Assembly (NCBI RefSeq): GCF_000787815.1
Contig: NZ_BBPO01000028.1
Coordinates: 50,452-84,724, forward strand
Direction of reading: 5' to 3'
Origin: Streptacidiphilus neutrinimicus
GTDB taxonomy: Bacteria; Actinomycetota; Actinomycetes; Streptomycetales; Streptomycetaceae
DNA length: 34,273 bases
Both the position numbers and the translations under genes were made by a program. The notes below the pieces were generated by a model. That model searched no databases. It saw only the letters and a program-made list of their open reading frames with translations, and had not been told where the DNA came from. Every line of letters starts with the position of its first letter. Within the stretch, counting starts at the first letter, position 1. Shown here in pieces: positions 15,043 to 23,738 of the stretch.

Positions 15043-17904
15043 TCAACCCTTGAGGCGCACCAGTCCCAGGTCCGCATCGAGAACCAGAGCCCCCCGGCTC
15101 AGCGCCACCGGCGCCACCGCGCCATCGACCACCGGCAGGCGCAGCACACGTAGCTCACCGAGCCGGACGTGGTCGGCCCAGCCCGGCGGGACCTCGAGCC
15201 GGGGTCCGTCGTGGGCGGTGAACCAGTCCGCCCGTACAGTCACCGTCCGCCCCATCACGCGCCGCACCGCCTCCGTGCTCAGCTCGCCCTCATCCTGCGG
15301 CAGCTTCACGCCGCCAGCGGGATCGAGAATGAGCGCGCCGTCTGGCTGCTGGAACACGCACAGCAGCCGCACCGACTCCGCCCCAAGCCGGGTGGCAACC
15401 TCCCACTCGTCCTCCTGGCCCTCCAACTGGTGCAGGTCGTGCAGCGCCCGAACCTGCTGCGCGCGGGGGATGGCGACCTGGCCGGCCAAGTGCTGCTTTG
15501 CGAGCTCGTCACCATGGAAGGCCGTCCATGCCGGGGACAGCGCCGTGTCCGGGCTGTCCCACTCCAACCGAACCCCACCGTGGACCTGCTTCACCAAGCC
15601 CGGAACATCCCCCGGCACCGCGATCTCCTCCAGATCGGCCAGCGCCTCGGACGTAGCCCGCAAAAGCGCCTCCGGGTAGACCTGGCCCCACCGGCGCGGC
15701 ACCGCGCCACCCCCCGCCAGCGGATCGAGCACCACCAGCGTCGCCTGGACGGCCCACTCAGGCCGGGGCCGACCGGGCCGGCCGTGCTGAGCCCACCAGG
15801 CCTCGTGGCGCCAGCAACGCCCGGCCCGCTGCAGCAGCAGCGACATCGGAGCAAGGTCACTGACCACCAGATCCGCATCCAGATCCAGCGACTGCTCGAC
15901 CAGCTGCGTGGCCACCACAACCCGGCGAAGCGGCCTCGGCCCGTCTTTGCCAAGTGCCCCGGTCACCGTCGCGCTGCGGTCCTCACGCACATCTCCCGGC
16001 AGCCGGGCATGCAGCAGCACGACCTCCCCCGACTCCCCTCGCCCGTCCCCCTCCGAGCGGTCACCAGAGGCGCCACCACCCCGGCCAGGAAGGGCGTCGG
16101 CGTGTGGCCGGTCGTCGAACTCCGCCCTCAGACAGGTGTAGGTCTGCTGCGCCTCGTCGACGGTGTTGCACACGATCAGCACTGTGCCGCCCTGCGGCCC
16201 GAACACCGGAGCCACCAGCCGACGAAGCACCCGCAACCGCTCCCCCGCACCGCCCCGGACCGCTTCGACCGCCACCCGCAAATCCATCGGCCGCTGCCGT
16301 GCCTGCTCGCCGCTGCGCACCGCGGAAATAGCCGTCTCGCGCCCCGTCGCGTCGACATAGACCCAGCCCGGATACGGCGCCGCGAACATCCGGCCCCTCA
16401 GCTGGGAGCGCTTCATTCCCGTTCCGCGCAGATACTCCTTGACCAAGTTGTCCCCCACCGCAGCGGGCAACGTTGCCGACAGCAACACCACCGGCACACC
16501 ATAGGCCCCCAACCAGTTCAGCAACCGCCCGAGCAGCACCTGCATGTACGGGTCGTACGCGTGCGCCTCATCCACCACCAGCGCCTTGCCCGACAACGCC
16601 AACAGCCGCAACGCGTTGTGACGCACCGGCAAGACCGCCAACAAACCCTGGTCCACCGTGCCCGTAGTGAACTGCGCGAGCAGCGACCGCTTCGAACCCT
16701 GCAACCAACGCCGCGCCTCCCCCACACCCCGACCGGCAGCCTCACGGCCCTCGTCCTCGGCCACCACCAGCCGATCCCCCGAGCCCAGCACCGGATCGGT
16801 GTAGGCGCGGTTCAACCAGGCCATGCTGTGCACCAACGTCAGCCCCGCACCACCAGCCCCCTGCGCCGCAAGCGACTTCGTGACACGGTCGTACATCTGG
16901 TTACTGGTCGCGCCCGTCGGCAACAGAAAGTCGAACCCCCGCGTCCCCAGCACCCGCTCCATCGCCGCAACCGCCAGCAGCGCTGTCTCCGTCTTCCCAT
17001 CCCCCGGCGCCGCCGTCACCAACAAGATCCCGCCCCGCCCACTGCCCGCGACCGCAGGCGGCAGCTCCTCGATCACCGAACGCTGCAAGGGATTCGGGCC
17101 CGCCTTGATACCGAACGCCTCCTCGAACGGCCGCGCCTCAAGCACCACCGGCACCAGCCCCGCCCCTGCGAGCAGAGCAGGAGCATCCCTCACCGACCGC
17201 TCGAAGTGCGCCTCCAACGTCCCGTCGAGGTGGCGCTGACGACCCCGCAGGTAACTGCTCTGACTCACCAGCCAGTCCGCCAAGACCACCACACCCGTGA
17301 CCAGAACCGCAGCGGGGGCCTCCCACTCCCCCGCCACCGCCGGTTCACCCAGCAACCGAAAGACCGTCCGCGCATGCTCGACCCGCTGACAGTCCCACTC
17401 CTCCCCGCCCAAAGCCGGCGAGCCCACCACCGGCTCGTTCCGGAAGAACCGCCCGTGATGACCGCCCACCACCTCCGCCACCCGGTACACCGCCGACCAC
17501 TCATCCTCGGAAACCTCGGCCCCAAGCGCCGCCAGCACCCGCCCGACCACCCACATCCCCGCGACGTCATGACCGACACGATCCGACGCCATCCGCGACA
17601 CATCACCAGCGAACGGCTCGCTCAACCAACCGCGCGCCCGCGCCGAACAATGCTGGAACGCTGAGATCTTCCCGATGTCGTGCAATCCCGCACACAACCC
17701 CACCAACTGGCGCGCCCGACCCAGGTCACCGTCCAGGCCCATACCCCGTGCGATCGCACGACGCTGGCTACCCGCCAGGAACACATCCCACAGATGCAAC
17801 GCCATGGCCGTCGCGTCCAACAGATGCCGCACCAACGGATAAGGCGGCAACGCCCGGGCCAGGCCCCGCTCCTTACCCCACAACGACTCATCCACGCCTG
17901 CCAC
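15043..17904 (-). CDS. cas3: CRISPR-associated nuclease/helicase Cas3
   Basis: The 953-residue effector is recruited by Cascade to nick, unwind and degrade target DNA. The N-terminal HD nuclease has GLHDIGKISAFQH (His75-Asp76). The helicase core has APGDGKTETAL near residue 298, VVDEAHAYDPYM near 440, LLSATLP soon after, and QRAGRCWRH near 688, followed by a C-terminal domain to LGLVRLKG. The GTG at 17904 (AGVDESLWGKERGL) follows GGGGAGG with 5-base spacing. The open frame continues into array B, but those codons are repeats. It diverges from array B and precedes cse1 by 181 bases. Confidence 0.95.
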   Translation of the reverse strand: MAGVDESLWGKERGLARALPPYPLVRHLLDATAMALHLWDVFLAGSQRRAIARGMGLDGDLGRARQLVGLCAGLHDIGKISAFQHCSARARGWLSEPFAGDVSRMASDRVGHDVAGMWVVGRVLAALGAEVSEDEWSAVYRVAEVVGGHHGRFFRNEPVVGSPALGGEEWDCQRVEHARTVFRLLGEPAVAGEWEAPAAVLVTGVVVLADWLVSQSSYLRGRQRHLDGTLEAHFERSVRDAPALLAGAGLVPVVLEARPFEEAFGIKAGPNPLQRSVIEELPPAVAGSGRGGILLVTAAPGDGKTETALLAVAAMERVLGTRGFDFLLPTGATSNQMYDRVTKSLAAQGAGGAGLTLVHSMAWLNRAYTDPVLGSGDRLVVAEDEGREAAGRGVGEARRWLQGSKRSLLAQFTTGTVDQGLLAVLPVRHNALRLLALSGKALVVDEAHAYDPYMQVLLGRLLNWLGAYGVPVVLLSATLPAAVGDNLVKEYLRGTGMKRSQLRGRMFAAPYPGWVYVDATGRETAISAVRSGEQARQRPMDLRVAVEAVRGGAGERLRVLRRLVAPVFGPQGGTVLIVCNTVDEAQQTYTCLRAEFDDRPHADALPGRGGGASGDRSEGDGRGESGEVVLLHARLPGDVREDRSATVTGALGKDGPRPLRRVVVATQLVEQSLDLDADLVVSDLAPMSLLLQRAGRCWRHEAWWAQHGRPGRPRPEWAVQATLVVLDPLAGGGAVPRRWGQVYPEALLRATSEALADLEEIAVPGDVPGLVKQVHGGVRLEWDSPDTALSPAWTAFHGDELAKQHLAGQVAIPRAQQVRALHDLHQLEGQEDEWEVATRLGAESVRLLCVFQQPDGALILDPAGGVKLPQDEGELSTEAVRRVMGRTVTVRADWFTAHDGPRLEVPPGWADHVRLGELRVLRLPVVDGAVAPVALSRGALVLDADLGLVRLKG

Positions 17905-18055
17905 AGCGACCTCCCCAACCGACACCCGCAGTCCCGTCAATCCAAACAGCCCCCGCCGACAAGCACCCCGCCGACCAGTAACGTGGAGCCATGCGCCAGG
18001 GAGAGCAGCACGTAAAGAACGTGCAAAGGCCACTCTGACGCCCAGGTCAGGAAGT
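17905..18055 (+). promoter_or_regulatory. Leader of array B and divergent cas3 upstream region
   Basis: The 151 bases separate the cas3 start from the first repeat of array B. The repeat-proximal 41 bases (18015-18055) share two conserved blocks with the leader of array A (see 8212-8252). Degenerate repeats accumulate at the far right end of the array, which independently puts the leader here. The array promoter should lie in 17930-18014, but no clear -35/-10 pair is visible. Confidence 0.8.
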
Positions 18056-18999
18056 GTCCGCCCCGCCGACGCGGGGGTGAGCCGTCCAAGCGGACCGCTG
18101 AGCGACGCGGATGGCAGTCCGCCCCGCCGACGCGGGGGTGAGCCGGTCACGTGGGGCACGAAGGCAGCCGACACGACGTCCGCCCCGCCGACGCGGGGGT
18201 GAGCCGACGGTGAGACGCCGGAGCAGGCCGCGGCGCGGGTCCGCCCCGCCGACGCGGGGGTGAGCCGGCCAGCACCTGGGCGCCGTCGACGACACCCGCG
18301 TCCGCCCCGCCGACGCGGGGGTGAGCCGGTCTACCAGGACTCCTACCGTCAGTCCTCGGGGTCCGCCCCGCCGACGCGGGGGTGAGCCGTCGCAGGGCGG
18401 CCGCGGCGTTGTGCGGGGATCGTCCGCCCCGCCGACGCGGGGGTGAGCCGTCCCAGTACAGCTCGACGTCGATGGGGGGCGTGTCCGCCCCGCCGACGCG
18501 GGGGTGAGCCGTCGACGCGGCACGCGAAGGCGAAGGTGCCGCAGTCCGCCCCGCCGACGCGGGGGTGAGCCGCTGACCGGCGGAGTCGCGATGACCGCCG
18601 AGGCGTCCGCCCCGCCGACGCGGGGGTGAGCCGGCCACAACGACCAAGAAATGACGGCCCTTTGAGTCCGCCCCGCCGACGCGGGGGTGAGCCGGTGACG
18701 GTGGGATCGGTGAAGGGCATTGTCAGGTCCGCCCCGCCGACGCGGGGGTGAGCCGTTGATGATGTGACTTGACACACCGGCCCCACTGTCCGCCCCGCCG
18801 ACGCGGGGGTGAGCCGACGTCGGCGACCTCGTCGAGGTCTCGGGCTTCGTCCGCCCCGCCGACGCGGGGGTGAGCCGCTGGTGACGACGGTGGTGCCCTG
18901 GACGACGCAGTCCGCCCCGCCGACGCGGGGGTGAGCCCTCCCCGACCGGGGCGTGGCAGTGCGGACACTTGTCCGCCCCGCCGACGCGGGGGTGAGCCG

Positions 19000-19031
19000 T
19001 ATTCGTTGGTGAACGTGTGCTCGGTGATGAC
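19000..19031 (+). repeat. Spacer shared with array A
   Basis: Spacer 16 of array B, 32 nt, identical over its full length to the array A spacer at 7479-7510 on the opposite strand. Both are in the same transcript orientation relative to their repeats. Confidence 0.97.
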
Positions 19032-21499
19032 GTCCGCCCCGCCGACGCGGGGGTGAGCCGCCACCCGGCCTGAGAGTGGTTGCTCTCAGGCCGTCCGCCC
19101 CGCCGACGCGGGGGTGAGCCGCTCGACAGGTCCGGGACGATGACCTGTCCGTTGTCCGCCCCGCCGACGCGGGGGTGAGCCGGCGTCCGCATGACGCAGG
19201 AGACGGGCCGGTACGTCCGCCCCGCCGACGCGGGGGTGAGCCGGTCGCGGTCCAGTTGCCGGCGTTGGTCTGGTGGTCCGCCCCGCCGACGCGGGGGTGA
19301 GCCGAAGCGCGACGCCGAGGCGAAGGTCGGCCGGACGTCCGCCCCGCCGACGCGGGGGTGAGCCGCCATCTCGGACGTGACCCCCGGCCCCACCACGGTC
19401 CGCCCCGCCGACGCGGGGGTGAGCCGTCGTCGGCCCCCTCCCCGGAGGGGGCCCCGGCGTCCGCCCCGCCGACGCGGGGGTGAGCCGCGCTTCTACGGCG
19501 TGGCCGGGCCGCTCCTGACGTCCGCCCCGCCGACGCGGGGGTGAGCCGACCTATCTGCACCATGGCGAGGACGGCCAGCCGTCCGCCCCGCCGACGCGGG
19601 GGTGAGCCGTCCGGTCGAGCCAACTCCCCACCCCCGTCCCAGTCCGCCCCGCCGACGCGGGGGTGAGCCGTACCTCGCCTGGATGGTCGGCATCAGCGCG
19701 GCGTCCGCCCCGCCGACGCGGGGGTGAGCCTCCGCGGGCCTCCCTCGCTCCGCTCGGTCCTGCGTCCGCCCCGCCGACGCGGGGGTGAGCCGTACCAGAG
19801 GGCCATCACGGGCGGGGCCTCCAGGTCCGCCCCGCCGACGCGGGGGTGAGCCGTAGGCGGACACCCGCTTGAATGTCTACCTAATGTCCGCCCCGCCGAC
19901 GCGGGGGTGAGCCGCCAGAGGGTCAGCCGCACGTTGCCGGCGTGGAGTCCGCCCCGCCGACGCGGGGGTGAGCCGTCCTGGAGGTTCGTCTTGCCGTGCG
20001 CCACGGCGTCCGCCCCGCCGACGCGGGGGTGAGCCGCCGGGGAGCGCGAAGCCGGGGAGCGGGATGCGGTCCGCCCCGCCGACGCGGGGGTGAGCCGAAC
20101 CATGGCTGATGTGATCGTGCACGAGGACGGTCCGCCCCGCCGACGCGGGGGTGAGCCGCCACTGTGCGGCGCATGTGACGGACCGGCCGGGTCCGCCCCG
20201 CCGACGCGGGGGTGAGCCGGCGACCTGGATGTCCGCGGCGGTGGTCGCGGGGTCCGCCCCGCCGACGCGGGGGTGAGCCACGCGCGCAGGCGTTCACGCT
20301 CCTCGACGCGACGTCCGCCCCGCCGACGCGGGGGTGAGCCGCAGCAGAGCGCGTTCGAGCACCGAGCCATGGAGTCCGCCCCACCGACGCGGGGGTGAGC
20401 CGTAGCGCAGCGCGGAGAGGCCGGGTTCGGTCAGGTCCGCCCCGCCGACGCGGGGGTGAGCCGTTCGTCCTGGGCCAGTCGAACCAGTGGGTCACGTCCG
20501 CCCCGCCGACGCGGGGGTGAGCCGCTGCCCTGCAACCGCTGCACCGAGGCGGCGTCGTCCGCCCCGCCGACGCGGGGGTGAGCCGCCGGCGGCCGCGGCC
20601 AAGCTCCGCGCGCAGGGGTCCGCCCCGCCGACGCGGGGGTGAGCCGGCTGGAAATGAGGGCGGATTGTCATGACGCTTGTCCGCCCCGCCGACGCGGGGG
20701 TGAGCCGATCGCCGCTACGGTGCCGATCGAGCGACGCGGGTCCGCCCCGCCGACGCGGGGGTGAGCCGGCCACGCGCGAGGCCGAGCGCAAGGAGCTGGA
20801 GTCCGCCCCGCCGACGCGGGGGTGAGCCACCTTGTGCAGCCTGATGGCGAACGTCAGGGTGGTCCGCCCCGCCGACGCGGGGGTGAGCCGCCCGTCCACA
20901 TCTACAACTGCTTCTTCAACCTGTCCGCCCCGCCGACGCGGGGGTGAGCCGTTCCACGGCGGGAACACCCCGAGTCATCGGGCGTCCGCCCCGCCGACGC
21001 GGGGGTGAGCCGACCGGGCACCCGCTGCTGACGCCGGACCAGACGTCCGCCCCGCCGACGCGGGGATGAGCCGACGTGCAGGCCGCGGACGCCGTCGGCG
21101 AACGTGTCCGCCCCGCCGACGCGGGGGTGAGCCGTGTCCCGTGTGGGAGCAGGAGGTGAGCGTGGTGTCCGCCCCGCCGACGCGGGGGTGAGCCGCAGCC
21201 CAACGGCCAGACGATGTACCAGGTCAGGTCCGCCCCGCCAACGCGGAGTGAGCTGGCCGCTGACGAGGTGTCGCGGGCGGAGACTGCGTCCGTTCCGCCG
21301 ACGCGGGGGTGAGCCGCCGAGACGCATAACGCATCGAAGCGCCACGCTGTCCGCCCCGCCGACGCGGGGGTGAGCCGCACAGTCGCCCGTAGGGCGCCGA
21401 TATCCCCGGGTCCGCCCCGCCGAGGCGGGGGTGAGCCGCAGAGCGGGCCCTTGAAGTGCCAGGGGCGGAGGTCCGCCCCGCCGACGCGGGGGTGAGCCG

Positions 21500-21592
21500 G
21501 CAGCCACCCTCCGATGACGGACACCGCCACCGTCCGCCCCGCCGACGCGGGGGTGAGCCGGCAGCCACCCTCCGATGACGGACACCGCCACC
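21500..21592 (+). repeat. Duplicated spacer-repeat unit in array B
   Basis: The 32-nt spacers at 21500-21531 and 21561-21592 are identical (both start GCAGCCACCC and end CACCGCCACC) and are separated by a perfect repeat. This is a tandem duplication of one 61-bp unit. Confidence 0.95.
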
Positions 21593-22564
21593 GTCCGCCC
21601 CGCCGACGCGGGGGTGAGCCGGAACCGCAGCTGATGGCCGCCATCAACGTTGCGTCCGCCCCGCCGACGCGGGGGTGAGCCAGCCGAGCAACTCGGACTA
21701 CTTCTCCCTTCTGCCGTCCGCCCCGCCGACGCGGGGGTGAGCCGGCCCAGTTGGAGACGGGCCAGACAACCACGAGGTCCGCCCCGCCGACGCGGGGGTG
21801 AGCCGGTAGCTCACAGCAGCATCACCAGCACAGACACGTCCGCCCCGCCGACGCGGGGGTGAGCCGCACGCCGGGCCCATCATCGGCGGCGGCGTGCTGT
21901 CCGCCCCGCCGACGCGGGGGTGAGCCGTTCTCCGCGCTGTCCATCGTGTTCTTCATCCTCTCCGCCCCGCCGACGCGGGGGTGAGCCGCGATTCCTGCTC
22001 CTCGTCGGCGCTGTTGCCGCGTCCGCCCCGCCGACGCGGGGGTGAGCCGAAGCTGGGCCCGCTCCCGCTGGGGGCGTGGCTGTCCACCCCGCCGACGCTG
22101 GGGGTGAGCCGCCACCGACCGGTCGGCCCGGGAGACGTTGATGGTCCGCCCCGCCGACGCGGGGGTGAGCCGACCTACGCCACCGACGCGGAGCTGGAGT
22201 CCTTGTCCGCCCCGCCGAGGCGGGGGTGAGCCGCTGGAGCGGCCCTCCCCGCTCGCGTCGCACCCGTCCGCCCCGCCGACGCGGGGGTGAGTCGGCCGTA
22301 CACACGGCGGTGTGGACGGCTACGTGGTCCCCGCCGACGCGGGGGTGAGCCGTCCATGGCGGTGTAGCCGAGCCCGTACGCGGAGTCCGCCCCGCCGACG
22401 CGGGGGTGAGCCGAAGGCACTCAGCGCGATGGGGCTGGACAACGCGTCCGCCCCGCCGACGCGGGGGTGAGCCGTCAGCGCGTCACCTGGCACGGCGAGT
22501 CCGCAAGGTTGTAGCCAGCGCTGGGCCGATCAGGGCTGGCGGCTCGACCTCCCTCGGTTGCTGG

Positions 22565-23671
22565 TCAGGCCGCAGGTGCGGAGATGACTGCGAGGCTGGT
22601 CTGGGTGGCCTGTACGAGGCTCGTGAGCAGTGTCGGGTCCATGTGGCCGGCGTCAAGCGCGCTGGCGGTCTTGATCTGGACAAGCTGGGTCAACTGGCGG
22701 CTAGTGAGCAGGGTGCGGAGCTTGGGACAAGCCAGCAGTTCGCGGGCGGCGTAGCCGTCCTGGCTCCGCAATGCGGTCGCGTAGAGGTCGGCGGCCACCT
22801 GGAGTGCCGCGGGTTCGTCCGTCGCCCCGAGGGTGTGCAGGATGCTCATTCCGAGTCGGGTTCGCGGGAGGGTGAGGCCGTCTTCAGGGGGATGCTTGAG
22901 GAAGCGCTCCGCCAGCTCGGACCCGAGCTTGGGGGGTTGATCACCGGCGTCCCGGAGGGCGACCTGGTGCAGCATGGCGGTCAGCAGTTGTTCCCACCAG
23001 TCCCCTGGGGTCGTTGCAGACACGAGGTCGAGTGCTGTCGGGTGGTCCGAATTGGTGAGGGCCGCGATGACGGCGACTTGGCGGCCGTCGAGCATGCGGG
23101 TGCCGATGCCGTTGTGTTTCTCGATGTGGGCGAGGGCTTCGTTCCACCGGCCTGTGCTCGTTAGGGTCCGGGTGCCGTCGGCTAGCAGGACCGTCCACAG
23201 CCATTTCCTGACTTCCTGACGGTCTTCGTCGCTTGAGGTGAGGCTAGCGGGGATGGTGACCGAGTCCAGCGTCACCGTGGTGCCGTTGGTGACGGCGTTG
23301 TACATGGCGGTCAGGTGGGCGCGGCCTTCGTCTGGGCGTTGGTCGCGGATGTGCAGCCGGCCGAGGTTGACCAGTGGTTCCAGGCCGTACTGGGCCTCGC
23401 GAGCGGGGAGCGGGCAGGAGTCCAGGAAGGCGTTGGCGTGGTCGATGCAGAGGGTTCTGGCCAGGTGGGGAAGGCCGATGTCCGAAGCGAGTAGGGCGGC
23501 TTGGTTGCAGACGACTGAGGCGCTGCGCTGGTCGTTGGTCTGGGCCGCGTCGCGTGCTCGTGCGGCCAGGGCGGTGACGCGCGTGGGTAGCGGCAGGCAC
23601 GCGGGGCGGATGCGCTTGACGAGTGGGAAGCGTTTCAGTGTGGGGCTGAGTGGGTCCAACACGGGCTCCAT
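22565..23671 (-). CDS. Helical-repeat protein of unknown function in the lanthipeptide operon
   Basis: The roughly 368-residue protein lies 67 bases after the methyltransferase gene on the same strand, so it is probably the last gene of the lanthipeptide operon. It is Ala/Leu-rich with repeated helix-pair patterns (AARARDAAQTNDQRSASVV, GLEPLVNLGRLHIRDQRPDE, RWNEALAHIEKHNGIG) resembling TPR-type repeats in actinomycete regulators. No DNA-binding or catalytic motif is visible. The ATG at 23671 (MEPVLDPLSPTLKRFPLVKR) lacks a ribosome site; a GTG at 23719 is the alternative. A scaffold or regulatory role is possible but unproven. Confidence 0.75.
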   Translation of the reverse strand: MEPVLDPLSPTLKRFPLVKRIRPACLPLPTRVTALAARARDAAQTNDQRSASVVCNQAALLASDIGLPHLARTLCIDHANAFLDSCPLPAREAQYGLEPLVNLGRLHIRDQRPDEGRAHLTAMYNAVTNGTTVTLDSVTIPASLTSSDEDRQEVRKWLWTVLLADGTRTLTSTGRWNEALAHIEKHNGIGTRMLDGRQVAVIAALTNSDHPTALDLVSATTPGDWWEQLLTAMLHQVALRDAGDQPPKLGSELAERFLKHPPEDGLTLPRTRLGMSILHTLGATDEPAALQVAADLYATALRSQDGYAARELLACPKLRTLLTSRQLTQLVQIKTASALDAGHMDPTLLTSLVQATQTSLAVISAPAA

Positions 23672-23738
23672 GCGGTGTGGGGGGGAGGTGCCCCGCGGCT
23701 GAGGTCTACGGCCGGGCACCAGGTCATCGCTTACTGGA

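Larger units (their letters stand above)
18056..22474 (+). CRISPR. Array B (73 repeats, 72 spacers)
   Basis: The 29-bp repeats begin GTCCGCCCCGCCGACG and end GTGAGCCG, nearly always at 61-bp spacing. CCCCGC/GCGGGG forms the Cas6e hairpin and GTGAGCCG the 5' handle. Decay concentrates at the right: 21228 (28 nt, several changes), 21288, 21410, 21960, 22082 (30 nt), 22205, 22266 and 22327 (26 nt, 3-base loss). This marks the right end as oldest. Repeats at 18910, 19703, 20252, 20801 and 21654 end in C, T, A, A and A instead of G. One unit is duplicated near 21500-21592. Many long frames read through the array but none is a gene. Confidence 0.99.

Noticed and set aside
15169-17664. 831-codon frame antisense to cas3
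   Set aside because: High-GC antisense shadow; the minus strand encodes a motif-complete Cas3.
18047-21773. Long frames through array B giving repeated PPRRRGG or LTPASAGRT peptides
   Set aside because: They arise because a 61-bp period is not a multiple of three and the GC-rich repeats lack stops. They have no ribosome sites and are CRISPR sequence.
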